This document shows, piece after piece, positions 33,190 through 43,566 of a DNA stretch of 64,000 nucleotides; position 1 is the first letter of the stretch, and each line of letters begins with the position of its first letter. The stretch lies in assembly GCA_037157565.1 (NCBI GenBank), contig JAZHRO010000036.1, positions 132,502,001 to 132,566,000 on the forward strand, read 5' to 3'. Both the position numbers and the translations under genes were made by a program. Under the pieces are notes generated by a model. It saw only the letters and a list, made by a program, of their open reading frames with translations, made no database searches and was not told the DNA's origin. The DNA is from Thalassia testudinum. Taxonomy: Eukaryota; Streptophyta; Magnoliopsida; Alismatales; Hydrocharitaceae.

Positions 33190-34959
33190 TGTAACGACCC
33201 GGTTCCCGAGTCCCTACGAGACACGAGAACCGGACCGACTCGACTAATCCCAAGACCTAGTCGTCCAACGAGGAAGTAACCAAAAGACAGTAAAATAAAC
33301 CACATTCAGCATGAATATAACTAACAGTAAGAAAGTACAGCAGTAAGGAAAGAAACTACTACAGTAGGTACCACCACAACAGTAAAACAGCATTTATCAT
33401 ATAACAAGAACTGCAGGTAAAGAAGGTACAGCGGAAACAAAAACTACTCACTAGAACAGAAAACAAAAGGGGTACAAAAGGCTGTGGTAACTCTACTGGA
33501 CCCTACTCGGCCCAGCGTCCTCTGCAGCCGCCGGCCCTGGCTGCTCAACACCTGGTCCTGAAAAAGGTAACGAGTGCAACACGTCAGCAAAACGCTGAGT
33601 AGAGTGGCAAACTAACTAAAGGCAACAGTAGAGTGTACAGTAGCTGTTATGTTCTATTACTTCCTTTATTCACATCTTTCAATTTTTCTCACTATTTCAT
33701 TTATTTCTCAGATCCTTTACTTGATCTCGAATGTCCTCGTGGGAACGATCTTGATTGCAGTCTTTTCCAAAAGTAGAAGTAGCACGTGGTGCTCTCCTGG
33801 CCGGGAGAGTCCCCCGTGGTGATCCTACCCTCAGTCAACCACCCCAAGGTCACTGACAGACGTAACGGTGACTACGGCACGCGCGATAAACGCACAGGTA
33901 GCTAGCCCGCACTGGCACGCGGTCAGTCGTTTCCGTTAACGGGTGCGCCCAAAGCACAGCACGGAACCAGGGCAGAGCCCTCTCAGTAACAGGGGTCCAA
34001 CCCCTCCACAGTAACCAAACCGGGGCCTTGCCCCTCCACAGTCCGCGCACCCTCGCCTGACTACCCTGGTTTGCCCTAGTGGGCCTAACAAGTCGGTGAA
34101 GGAGGCTAGCAGAACCCCGGGGCCCGTGGGGTAGCTAGTACTCTCCTAACACTACTAGCTCTCCTCGGTACTACGTACACGAGGGCCAACAAGTCGGTAC
34201 AGAGTGGCCAGTCCTAACCCCCGGGTCCCTGGGGTGGCTAGCTCAGCTCTGCACTAAACAGGGGGACAGTCGCTCTCCTTGGTACTCCGTACTCAAGGGC
34301 CAGCTCACTTCCCCAATTCTATTCCTTTCGCTTTCCAGGAGTTCTACTCCTACTTTCCCGTAGGGTTCCAGAACATCTCATGTCTTACTTTCCAGTTTCA
34401 CGTTCTTACAAACCATGATCCCAATCATGTTTCTTTATTCATAACAGGCAGCTGTGAATTCAATTTACAGGCAGCTTCATATATTCCTTTCCATTTTTCC
34501 AAGACTGCATTATTATATATTCCACTAGTTTTTCCATCCTAGGATTCATGCCATATCCTAGGGTCTATCATACAATCTAGTTTTCCGGTCCTAGGATTCA
34601 TGCAACACCTAGGAACTATCATTCCATATATTTCTCATTCCTAGGATTCATGCAATGTCCTAGGTTCTAGTTATGGTTCCATACTTTAACAAATTTTTAT
34701 TAATACTTAAAACCACTCTACCAGGTACAACGGGAGTAATGGGGGCGTGATTGGGAATCCCGCGCGCCTCCGCGACTCTCAAGACTGCAACCGAACGAGG
34801 TCCTATCACAAGGATGAAACACAAGGAGTGTCTCAAAACAGTGTATAGCTACTGTAGACGGGTAGAGGAATTACTTCTGAAAAGAATGCAACTCGAATCG
34901 CAGAAAACGGAGCCCGAACGGGCCCTAAACGGGTCGAAAAAGACGATACTGTGCAAAAT

Positions 34960-35302
34960 CAGACGTCTGGAACTCCTTCCAGACGTCTTAAAAAGTGGAT
35001 CAGAGAATTACCTGTTCAGCGTGGTTTCCCAGACGTCCAGAAGTCTGCGGGGACGTCTGCCCTAGATCCCAGACGTCCGATGGTCCCTCAGGACGTCTGG
35101 AGGTCACTCCCGCCGTCTGGTACAACTTCCAGACGTCTGATTCGCAAAGGATGGCGAATCAGCGAACCTGCGCACAGCCAACCCCCTCCCTCAGTACGGT
35201 CAGTCGACAAGAAGGAAGAAGAAGGCGGAAACTCACCTTTCATACGTCTGTATGATCTTACAGACATCGACCTTGCCGTCTGGCTATCAATCCAGACGTC
35301 TG
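34960..35302 (-). promoter_or_regulatory. 20-bp phased GACGTC array downstream of the TATA
   Basis: Motifs start at 34960 and 34980 (step 20). Six more start at 35030, 35050, 35070, 35090, 35110 and 35130 (five steps of exactly 20; the one at 35110 is degenerate). A further group starts at 35241, 35261, 35273 and 35293 (20-12-20). Only the ten-base palindrome recurs; the ten-base spacers differ. In element sense this lies in the transcribed part. The same array is at +7703 in the other LTR. Confidence 0.85.
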
Positions 35303-35739
35303 ATTCTAGAAATTTTTCCAGAATCAGGACCCTGCTCGGCCTCCGCTCGCGACGCCGCCCGCGTCGCACCTCGCGCTCCTGCTGCTCAGACCGCAGCAGG
35401 TCCCTCTCCGCGTCTCTCCGCGCCCCCTGCGCCCTCCGCCAGCCGGCCAAGCCGCTCCGGCGAGCTCGCCCTCACGGCAGAGCTCCGCCCTCGCATGCCG
35501 CACCTCCGCGCTCACTGCGGCCGCCGCTGCCGCCCTCGCGTCCGCTCGCTCTCGCGCACAGGAAGGAGAAGAAGAAGGAGACGGTGGAGACGGGAGGGGA
35601 GGCGCGCCCCTTTTAACGCCGCGCGGAGAGGAGAGAGGAGGTGGCAGGCCGCCTGCAGCCGTAGAGAGAAAAGGGGGAATATGCGGTCTGCGCGCTCAGG
35701 CGCGCAGGCGACTCGCGTGTGTCGAAAATAACGGATTTC

Positions 35740-35845
35740 CAGACGTCTTGAAACTATCCCAGACGTCTTATCAGACGTCTGGTTGTGATCCCAGACGTCT
35801 TGTCCGACGTCTGAGCCACCTCCCAGACGTCTTAAAATACGTCTG
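35740..35845 (-). promoter_or_regulatory. 20/12-bp alternating GACGTC array in U3
   Basis: Motif starts are 35740, 35760, 35772, 35792, 35804, 35824 and 35836, so the steps are 20, 12, 20, 12, 20, 12. Most motifs are CAGACGTCT(T/G). This gives a 32-base period made of two palindromes. It lies upstream of the weak TATA in element sense, right at the U3 start, as in an enhancer. Confidence 0.88.
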
Positions 35846-35863
35846 GGGCACACATTCGTTACA

Positions 35864-35910
35864 ATATAACAAACTCAAAGGAAGTTTCATCCCCGAAACT
35901 TACGCCAACT
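35864..35910 (-). other. expected polypurine tract site, poorly formed
   Basis: The plus-strand primer should sit here, beside the 3' LTR. Minus-strand reading gives a CGGGGATGAAACTTCCTTTG block and then a T-rich stretch, not the usual run of purines touching the LTR. The same block is kept in the truncated relic (25100-25140), so it is family-typical rather than damage in one copy. Confidence 0.45.
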
Positions 35911-35949
35911 AGGGTGCGGGAAAAATATGTCCAAATAACCATAACAAAC

Positions 35950-38900
35950 TCAAAGAGGACCGAAGCCGGTCCGAAAAGACGTACCCGCGAAAAGCTCTGG
36001 GTACCGCTCCCGCATTGCCGCCTCAGGCTCCCAGGTAGCCTCCTCGTACCGCTGGCTCCTCCACAAAACCTTTACCAGGGGTACTTGCTTTCGTCTCAAC
36101 CTGCGGACGGCTCGGTCTAGGATCTGCACTGGCCACTCGGGGTAGGTCAGGTCGTCGCTCACCTCGACGCTCTCGTGACTCAGTACGTGGCTGGGATCGG
36201 CTACGTACTTCCTGAGGTTGGACACGTGGAACACGTCGTGCACACCAGAAAGCTGCGGGGGAAGGGCAAGTCTGTAAGCAACGGGTCCAACCCGCTCCAG
36301 GACCTCAAAGGGCCCCACGAACCTCGGCGCGAGCTTCCCTCTCACCCCAAACCGCTGTAAGCCCTTCATGGGCGAAACACGATGGAAGACGTGGTCCCCA
36401 ACCTCGAACTGCACCTCTCTGCGTCTGCGATCTGCGTAGCTCTTTTGTCTGCTCCTGACAATGCGGAGTCGTCTGTGGATCTGCTCAACTACCTCCTGAC
36501 TCTGCCGGATCAACCTGGGGCCAACCTCCCACTTGGTCCCCACCTCAACCCAACTCAAGGGTGCCGTGCATTTCCGTCCGTACAGAGCCTCGTAGGGAGC
36601 CATGCCGATGCTCGAGTGATAACTGTTGTTGTATGCAAACTCCGCCAGGGGCAGGTGCTCCTCCCAAGAGCCCCTCCAGTCTAGTACACAGGCACGCAAA
36701 AGGTCCTCAAGTGTCTGTATCGTGCGTTCCGACTGTCCGTCCGTTTGGGGGTGGTAAGCCGTGCTAAACCTCAACCTCGTCCCCAAAGCCTGCTGAAACT
36801 CAGCCCAAAACTGGGACGTAAAGCGGGTATCCCGGTCGGATACGATCTCCCGCGGAACTCCGTGTAGTCGCACCACATCACGGATATACCTCTCTGCCAA
36901 CTGTGCTGGTCCCAAAGTGACTCGGATCGGCAAGAATCGTGCCGTCTTCGTCAATCTATCCACTATTACCCAGACTGCGTCGTGTCCTCGCTGGGTAACA
37001 GGTAAGCCCACCACCAAGTCCATGGTGATGCTCTCCCACTTCCACTCTGGCACTGGAAGCGGCTGAAGCGGTCCTGCAGGCCTCTGATGCTCGGCTTTCA
37101 CCTGCTGGCACACTAAGCACTGCTGCACGAACTCACCCACATCCCGCTTCATCCCTCTCCACCAGAACTCGCGTCTCAAGTCATGGTACATTTTCGTGTT
37201 TCCGGGATGTATGGTGAATCTGGAACCGTGTGCCTCAGTCAGGAGCTCTCTCAGCAGCTCCTCGTCTCTGGGGACGCACAACCGTCCCCTCAAGCGTAAC
37301 ACCTGATCTGTGAAAGAGAAGTCCCCTGGGTCCCCTGATAGTACTCTGTCGCGCAAAGACTGCAAGTACGGATCGGCCATCTGTCCCGTGATGATGCGGT
37401 CTATCAACTCTGGCCTGGTCTGCCGTGTCACCGTCATTGCCCCACAGTACCCTCGTAACTCTAGAGGTCGCCAACTGCCCACCTCCTCCAAAAGGCTCCA
37501 ACTCTGTAACTGTAGACTGGCCAAGCGTGCGGGCGCCTTACGGCTCAAGGCGTCAGCCACCACATTGGCCTTTCCCGGGTGGTAGGAGATGCTGCAGTCG
37601 TAGTCCTTCAGGAGCTCCAACCAACGTCTCTGTCTCATGTTGAGCTCCTTCTGGTCAAAAAGATATCTGAGGCTCTTGTGATCTGTAAAAATCTCGAAGG
37701 TCTCACCGTACAAGTAGTGCCTCCATGTCTTCAGCGCGAAGACAACAGCTGCCAACTCTAGATCGTGGGTAGGGTAGGTATGCTCATGGGGCTTCAGTTG
37801 CCGCGAAGCGTAAGCGACCACGTGACCCCTCTGCATGAGCACACCCCCTAACCCCTGCAAGGAAGCGTCCATGTACACAACGAATTCGCCACTACTGTCA
37901 GGGATGGTGAGCACGGGAGCCGAGGTCAACCTCTCCTTCAGCTCCAGAAAACACGCCTCACAGGCGTCTGTCCATGCGAAAGGCACATCCTTCCGGGTCA
38001 ACTGTGTCATAGGACGTGCAATCTGCGAAAACCCTCTGATGAACCGTCTGTAGTAACCTGCCAGTCCCAGGAAACTGCGAATCTCAGTGACTGAACGCGG
38101 TCTCTCCCACCTGAGCACTGCCTCGACCTTGGCGGGGTCCACCGCCAGGCCGTCTCCAGAGATCACATGACCCAAAAAGGTCACCTCCCTCAACCAGAAC
38201 TCGCACTTGCTGTATTTGGCATACAGCCTGCGTCGTCTCAGAGTGTCCAGAACCATCCGCAAGTGTTGTCCGTGCTGCGTCCGATCTCTAGAATAGATGA
38301 GTACATCATCTATGAAAACCACCACAAACTGGTCCAAGTACGGTCTAAACACCCGGTTCATCAGGTCCATGAAAGCAGCGGGGGCATTGGTCAGCCCAAA
38401 CGGCATGACCAAAAACTCGTAGTGTCCGTACCGGGTGCGGAAAGCTGTCTTGGAGACGTCGGTCTCCCTGATCCTCAACTGGTGGTATCCAGACCTCAAG
38501 TCGATCTTGGAAAACACCGTGGCACCCCGCAACTGGTCAAACAAATCGTCGATCCTCGGCAGCGGATATCTGTTCTTGATGGTGACCCTATTCAGCTGTC
38601 GGTAGTCCACACAAAGGAGTAGGGTCCCATCCTTCTTCTTCACAAACAGTACCGGGGCTCCCCAGGGAGACGCACTGGGCCTCACGAAACCTTTCTCCAA
38701 AAGGTCCTGCAACTGGGACTTGAGCTCTCGCAGCTCAAGCGGTGCCATTCTGTATGGCGCGGTGGAGATGGGGCTGGTCCCTGGTACTAGTGAGATCTCA
38801 AACTCGATCTCACGCTCGGGCGGTAGTCCTGGTAACTCGTCTGGAAACACGTCGGGGTACTCTCTGACCACCGGGATGCTCTGGAAGTCTGCCACGGGGC

Positions 38901-39483
38901 TGTGCTCTGCCACCACACAAGCTAGGAAGCCCTCACACCCCTGGCTCAAAAGTCTCGCCGCCCGAAGTGCCGAAATGCACCTGAAACCTCCGTCCACTGG
39001 CTGCCCGTGAAACTCGAAAGAAGGCAACTCCGGAATGGAGAAGACAATCTTCCTCTCAAAACAGTCTACCAAGGCGTGGTAAGCGGACAGCCAATCCATC
39101 CCCAGAATCACTCCAAAGTCCTCCATCTGTATCATAATCAGGTCAGCTGGCAGGCTATGTCCCCCGATGCTGACCCCGCAACCCGTGTACACCTCCTCAG
39201 CTACAAACAGCTGACCACTCGGACCTCTGATTACGAACGGATTCTCTAACAGTGTATAATCCTGGTCCAAACTAACTGCGAAACTGGCTGCGACAAACGA
39301 GTGCGTAGCGCCGGAATCGAAAAGCATGTAAACGAGTCTGCCAGAAACTGAAACCATACCTGCTACCACGGATCCCGATGCTCTGGCGTCCCTGTGTGTT
39401 AGGGCGTTGATACGCCCCTCAGCCCTAGGTGCGGACGAAGCAGCCACACTCTGCGTCGGACGGGTAGGTGCTGGCCGGTACCC
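35950..39483 (-). CDS. Tekay pol: protease-RT-RNase H-integrase-chromodomain
   Basis: Domain order is standard for chromoviruses. Counting from a GTG codon at 39447 (residue 1; the frame opens 36 bases earlier, after a stop), the protease DSGA is at 44-47. RT has LFVKKKDG (267-274) and catalytic FIDD (378-381). RNase H has YMDASLQG (525-532) and TDHKSL (588-593). The integrase zinc finger has H740, H747, C777 and C780. The integrase core has D810, D871 and E907 (D-35-E). A chromodomain-like end lies at about 1107-1153 ([14 protein letters not shown]). Together these copy element RNA to DNA and insert it; chromodomains are thought to direct insertion to marked chromatin. This segment is unbroken over 1165 residues. 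Confidence 0.95.
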   Translation of the reverse strand, partial: GYRPAPTRPTQSVAASSAPRAEGRINALTHRDARASGSVVAGMVSVSGRLVYMLFDSGATHSFVAASFAVSLDQDYTLLENPFVIRGPSGQLFVAEEVYTGCGVSIGGHSLPADLIMIQMEDFGVILGMDWLSAYHALVDCFERKIVFSIPELPSFEFHGQPVDGGFRCISALRAARLLSQGCEGFLACVVAEHSPVADFQSIPVVREYPDVFPDELPGLPPEREIEFEISLVPGTSPISTAPYRMAPLELRELKSQLQDLLEKGFVRPSASPWGAPVLFVKKKDGTLLLCVDYRQLNRVTIKNRYPLPRIDDLFDQLRGATVFSKIDLRSGYHQLRIRETDVSKTAFRTRYGHYEFLVMPFGLTNAPAAFMDLMNRVFRPYLDQFVVVFIDDVLIYSRDRTQHGQHLRMVLDTLRRRRLYAKYSKCEFWLREVTFLGHVISGDGLAVDPAKVEAVLRWERPRSVTEIRSFLGLAGYYRRFIRGFSQIARPMTQLTRKDVPFAWTDACEACFLELKERLTSAPVLTIPDSSGEFVVYMDASLQGLGGVLMQRGHVVAYASRQLKPHEHTYPTHDLELAAVVFALKTWRHYLYGETFEIFTDHKSLRYLFDQKELNMRQRRWLELLKDYDCSISYHPGKANVVADALSRKAPARLASLQLQSWSLLEEVGSWRPLELRGYCGAMTVTRQTRPELIDRIITGQMADPYLQSLRDRVLSGDPGDFSFTDQVLRLRGRLCVPRDEELLRELLTEAHGSRFTIHPGNTKMYHDLRREFWWRGMKRDVGEFVQQCLVCQQVKAEHQRPAGPLQPLPVPEWKWESITMDLVVGLPVTQRGHDAVWVIVDRLTKTARFLPIRVTLGPAQLAERYIRDVVRLHGVPREIVSDRDTRFTSQFWAEFQQALGTRLRFSTAYHPQTDGQSERTIQTLEDLLRACVLDWRGSWEEHLPLAEFAYNNSYHSSIGMAPYEALYGRKCTAPLSWVEVGTKWEVGPRLIRQSQEVVEQIHRRLRIVRSRQKSYADRRRREVQFEVGDHVFHRVSPMKGLQRFGVRGKLAPRFVGPFEVLERVGPVAYRLALPPQLSGVHDVFHVSNLRKYVADPSHVLSHESVEVSDDLTYPEWPVQILDRAVRRLRRKQVPLVKVLWRSQRYEEATWEPEAAMRERYPELFAGTSFRTGFGPL

Positions 39484-39792
39484 TCATCGCGACTGCTGTC
39501 CTCCTCCTCGTGCCTGGGGACCGCGGCCTCCTGCGCGCCCTCCAATGCTCTGCACGGGAAGTATCTGCTGACCTCCTGCCCTAGATGGGCAGTCCCTCCT
39601 GACGTGGCCCGGCTGGCCACACTGGTAGCAGAGGGGAACCCGACTCCCGCCCTCAGTGAGTCCCTGCTGTCGGCTAGGCGGGGGTCCGGTGCTGGCGACT
39701 GGCCCCTGTCGAGGGCCCCCAAAGGCCACTGATGGCCCTGCACAACGTGACGGCTCTCCTGCGAACGCCATGTGTCTCCGTTCTCGCCGGCC
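39484..39792 (-). pseudogene. Tekay gag zinc-knuckle segment between two stops
   Basis: In frame with gag and pol but bounded by TAG (39793-39795) upstream and TGA (39484-39486) downstream. Contains the CCHC knuckle CYQCGQPGHVRRDC, which binds element RNA in the particle. An ATG at 39771 could start it alone but has no obvious role. Both stops are consistent with C-to-T changes (CAG to TAG and CGA to TGA); the ancestral codons are inferred, not seen. Confidence 0.85.
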
Positions 39793-40713
39793 CTATGAGA
39801 AGTCTGGCTGAAAGGGCCTCTTCCGCCCGCCGTCGGTCTCTCGCGCAGACGGGTTGGTCTCCTCGTAAGTCATAGCTGCCTCTACCACCCTCGAAAACGT
39901 CGGCAGCTTCAGGGGTTTGTCATACCCCCTGATCGCAGGCCGGAGCCCCTCGGTGAACCTCCAAAGGCGCTCCTCCTCAGTGGCTACCGCTGTCGCTGCA
40001 AAGCGGGACAGCTCCAAGAAACGCGTGCGGTACGCGCTCACGGTCATCGTCCCTTGGCGGAGAGTGTGGAACTCCCGCCTCCTCTGGTCCTGCCACGTCT
40101 GGGGAAAGTACTGCTCGCAGAAGAGGGTGACGAACTGGTCCCACGTCGGCTCGCCCCTCTCCTGACCCCGGACCGCCCTCCACCACCGGTGTGCCGCACT
40201 CTCCAGCTGGTACGTGGCAAAGGCCACGCGGCACTCCACCGGGGGGCGAAGGGTGTCGAAGATCTTCTCCAGCTGCTCAAGCCAGTCCTCTGCCTCGGTC
40301 GGGTCCTCATCCCCCTTGAAGGAGGGGGGCTTCAGCTTCCGGAACTGTCCGAAAAGCTCGAAGTGGCGCTGTAGGGGAGGTGCTGGTGCACCTCCAGGCG
40401 AAGGTGCCTCGTGTACAGAAGTGTCGGAGGAAGGTGGGGGCGGCAGGGGCCCATCCCCTCCCTCGTGTCCAGCGCCGTGTCCGTCGCGTGGTCCCACAGA
40501 GGACTCCCCCTCTGCAACCCCAGGAGGAGGTGCTCGGGGCGGTGGGTGGAGCTCCTCTCGTACAATATCCCGTATCAGTCTGGCGAGGTCCTGGGCTTGG
40601 ACGCCAGGGAGTGGTGGCTGGTCCACCGAGACGTCAACGACAGCACGTCCACCTCGCCGACCTCGCCCTCGGCCGCGCCCGCGGCCAGTCTCGCCAGTCC
40701 CGCGACGAGGCAT
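39793..40713 (-). CDS. Tekay gag, capsid part, ending at an in-frame TAG
   Basis: The start is chosen at ATG 40711-40713 (MPRRGTGETGRGRG); an upstream ATG at 40770 adds 19 unrelated residues. An arginine/glycine-rich N-terminus is followed by a proline-rich linker. Then comes the retrotransposon gag domain, with ESAAHRWWRAVRGQ, WDQFVTLFCEQYFP, REFHTLRQGTMTVSAYRTRF and GLRPAIRGYDKP. This is the capsid protein that builds the virus-like particle. The TAG cuts off the zinc knuckle, so this copy's gag would lack RNA binding unless read through. Confidence 0.9.
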   Translation of the reverse strand: MPRRGTGETGRGRGRGRGRRGGRAVVDVSVDQPPLPGVQAQDLARLIRDIVREELHPPPRAPPPGVAEGESSVGPRDGHGAGHEGGDGPLPPPPSSDTSVHEAPSPGGAPAPPLQRHFELFGQFRKLKPPSFKGDEDPTEAEDWLEQLEKIFDTLRPPVECRVAFATYQLESAAHRWWRAVRGQERGEPTWDQFVTLFCEQYFPQTWQDQRRREFHTLRQGTMTVSAYRTRFLELSRFAATAVATEEERLWRFTEGLRPAIRGYDKPLKLPTFSRVVEAAMTYEETNPSARETDGGRKRPFQPDFS

Positions 40714-40877
40714 CTCCTGCAAGGAGACGCGAAACAAAACGGAAACGTCAAAACAGACGGTACCTAACAAAACTTCTAAGAGCTCATGTCAAGAGATATG
40801 TTGTGGTGGCTACTCTAGCTATAAACATGTGAATTGGTTATTTTCCAGTCAGTTGATTCACTTCTCGGGACGACCTT

Positions 40878-40889
40878 GCTCTGATGCCA
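40878..40889 (-). other. primer binding site (iMet type, one mismatch)
   Basis: Minus-strand TGGCATCAGAGC, three bases from the 5' LTR at 40893. The plant iMet site is TGGTATCAGAGC, so one base differs. Continues AAGG. Confidence 0.85.
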
Positions 40890-40892
40890 TCT

Positions 40893-43566
40893 TGTAACGA
40901 CCCGGTTCCCGAGTCCCTACGAGACACGAGAACCGGACCGACTCGACTAATCCCAAGACCTAGTCGTCCAACGAGGAAGTAACCAAAAGACAGTAAAATA
41001 AACCACATTCAGCATGAATATAACTAACAGTAAGAAAGTACAGCAGTAAGGAAAGAAACTACTACAGTAGGTACCACCACAACAGTAAAACAGCATTTAT
41101 CATATAACAAGAACTGCAGGTAAAGAAGGTACAGCGGAAACAAAAACTACTCACTAGAACAGAAAACAAAAGGGGTACAAAAGGCTGTGGTAACTCTACT
41201 GGACCCTACTCGGCCCAGCGTCCTCTGCAGCCGCCGGCCCTGGCTGCTCAACACCTGGTCCTGAAAAAGGTAACGAGTGCAACACGTCAGCAAAACGCTG
41301 AGTAGAGTGGCAAACTAACTAAAGGCAACAGTAGAGTGTACAGTAGCTGTTATGTTCTATTACTTCCTTTATTCACATCTTTCAATTTTTCTCACTATTT
41401 CATTTATTTCTCAGATCCTTTACTTGATCTCGAATGTCCTCGTGGGAACGATCTTGATTGCAGTCTTTTCCAAAAGTAGAAGTAGCACGTGGTGCTCTCC
41501 TGGCCGGGAGAGTCCCCCGTGGTGATCCTACCCTCAGTCAACCACCCCAAGGTCACTGACAGACGTAACGGTGACTACGGCACGCGCGATAAACGCACAG
41601 GTAGCTAGCCCGCACTGGCACGCGGTCAGTCGTTTCCGTTAACGGGTGCGCCCAAAGCACAGCACGGAACCAGGGCAGAGCCCTCTCAGTAACAGGGGTC
41701 CAACCCCTCCACAGTAACCAAACCGGGGCCTTGCCCCTCCACAGTCCGCGCACCCTCGCCTGACTACCCTGGTTTGCCCTAGTGGGCCTAACAAGTCGGT
41801 GAAGGAGGCTAGCAGAACCCCGGGGCCCGTGGGGTAGCTAGTACTCTCCTAACACTACTAGCTCTCCTCGGTACTACGTACACGAGGGCCAACAAGTCGG
41901 TACAGAGTGGCCAGTCCTAACCCCCGGGTCCCTGGGGTGGCTAGCTCAGCTCTGCACTAAACAGGGGGACAGTCGCTCTCCTTGGTACTCCGTACTCAAG
42001 GGCCAGCTCACTTCCCCAATTCTATTCCTTTCGCTTTCCAGGAGTTCTACTCCTACTTCCCCGTAGGGTTCCAGAACATCTCATGTCTTACTTTCCAGTT
42101 TCACGTTCTTACAAACCATGATCCCAATCATGTTTCTTTATTCATAACAGGCAGCTGTGAATTCAATTTACAGGCAGCTTCATATATTCCTTTCCATTTT
42201 TCCAAGACTGCATTATTATATATTCCACTAGTTTTTCCATCCTAGGATTCATGCCATATCCTAGGGTCTATCATACAATCTAGTTTTCCGGTCCTAGGAT
42301 TCATGCAACACCTAGGAACTATCATTCCATATATTTCTCATTCCTAGGATTCATGCAATGTCCTAGGTTCTAGTTATGGTTCCATACTTTAACAAATTTT
42401 TATTAATACTTAAAACCACTCTACCAGGTACAACGGGAGTAATGGGGGCGTGATTGGGAATCCCGCGCGCCTCCACGACTCTCAAGACTGCAACCGAACG
42501 AGGTCCTATCACAAGGATGAAACACAAGGAGTGTCTCAAAACAGTGTATAGCTACTGTAGACGGGTAGAGGAATTACTTCTGAAAAGAATGCAACTCGAA
42601 TCGCAGAAAACGGAGCCCGAACGGGCCCTAAACGGGTCGAAAAAGACGATACTGTGCAAAATCAGACGTCTGGAACTCCTTCCAGACGTCTTAAAAAGTG
42701 GATCAGAGAATTACCTGTTCAGCGTGGTTTCCCAGACGTCCAGAAGTCTGCGGGGACGTCTGCCCTAGATCCCAGACGTCCGATGGTCCCTCAGGACGTC
42801 TGGAGGTCACTCCCGCCGTCTGGTACAACTTCCAGACGTCTGATTCGCAAAGGATGGCGAATCAGCGAACCTGCGCACAGCCAACCCCCTCCCTCAGTAC
42901 GGTCAGTCGACAAGAAGGAAGAAGAAGGCGGAAACTCACCTTTCAGACGTCTGTATGATCTTACAGACGTCGACCTTGCCGTCTGGCTATCAATCCAGAC
43001 GTCTGATTCTGGAAATTTTTCCAGAATCAGGACCCTGCTCGGCCTCCGCTCGCGACGCTGCCCGCGTCGCACCTCGCGCTCCTGCTGCTCAGACCGCAGC
43101 AGGTCCCTCTCCGCGTCGCTCCGCGCCCCCTGCGCCCTCCGCCAGCCGGCCAAGCCGCTCCGGCGAGCTCGCCCTCACGGCAGAGCTCCGCCCTCGCACG
43201 CCGCACCTCCGCGCTCACTGCGGCCGCCGCTGCCGCCCTCGCGTCCGCTCGCTCTCGCGCACAGGAAGGAGAAGAAGAAGGAGATGGTGGAGACGGGAGG
43301 GGAGGCGCGCCCCTTTTAACGCCGCGCGGAGAGGAGAGAGGAGGTGGCAGGCCGCCTGCAGCCGCAGAGAGAAAAGGGGGAATATGCGGTCTGCGCGCTC
43401 AGGCGCGCAGGCGACTCGCATGTGTCGAAAATAACGGATTTCCAGACGTCTTGAAACTATCCCAGACGTCTTATCAGACATCTGGTTGTGATCCCAGACG
43501 TCTTGTCCGACGTCTGAGCCACCTCCCAGACGTCTTAAAATACGTCTGGGGCACACATTCGTTACA
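40893..43566 (-). repeat. 5' LTR of the full Tekay element
   Basis: Direct copy of 33190-35863 at an offset of 7703. Same phased arrays (42663-43005 and 43443-43548), except for a few single-base changes, for example CAGACATCTG at 43475. ORFs inside duplicate those of the other LTR and are shadows. Confidence 0.96.

Larger units (their letters stand above)
33190..35863 (-). repeat. 3' LTR of the full Tekay element
   Basis: Plus view runs from the U5 end (33190) to the U3 end (35863). Contains CCTAGGATTCATGC-type repeats (34541, 34585, 34645), a GC-rich leader (35330-35560), a weak minus-strand TATA (GTTAAAAGG, about 35612-35620) and GACGTC arrays on both sides of it. Differences from the other LTR include 34775, 35244, 35267, 35310 and 35496. 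Confidence 0.96.
33190..43566 (-). mobile_element. full-length Tekay/Del-type chromovirus (Ty3/gypsy)
   Basis: Complete structure of 10377 bp. LTRs are 33190-35863 and 40893-43566 (2674 bp each; ends TGTAACG…CGTTACA), with the perfect duplication CATTG (33185-33189 and 43567-43571). Element sense is minus: 5' LTR, primer site (40878-40889), gag, zinc knuckle, then pol ending in a chromodomain, then the 3' LTR. About a dozen differences were seen between the LTRs, so insertion is recent. All coding parts share one reading frame, but TAG (39793-39795) and TGA (39484-39486) interrupt it. Confidence 0.97.

Noticed and set aside
34951..35616. 221-codon GC-rich frame in the Tekay LTR (also at 42654-43319)
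   Set aside because: Lies within LTR leader and palindrome arrays; duplicated in both LTRs; many overlapping frames on both strands, as expected from GC-rich low-complexity DNA.
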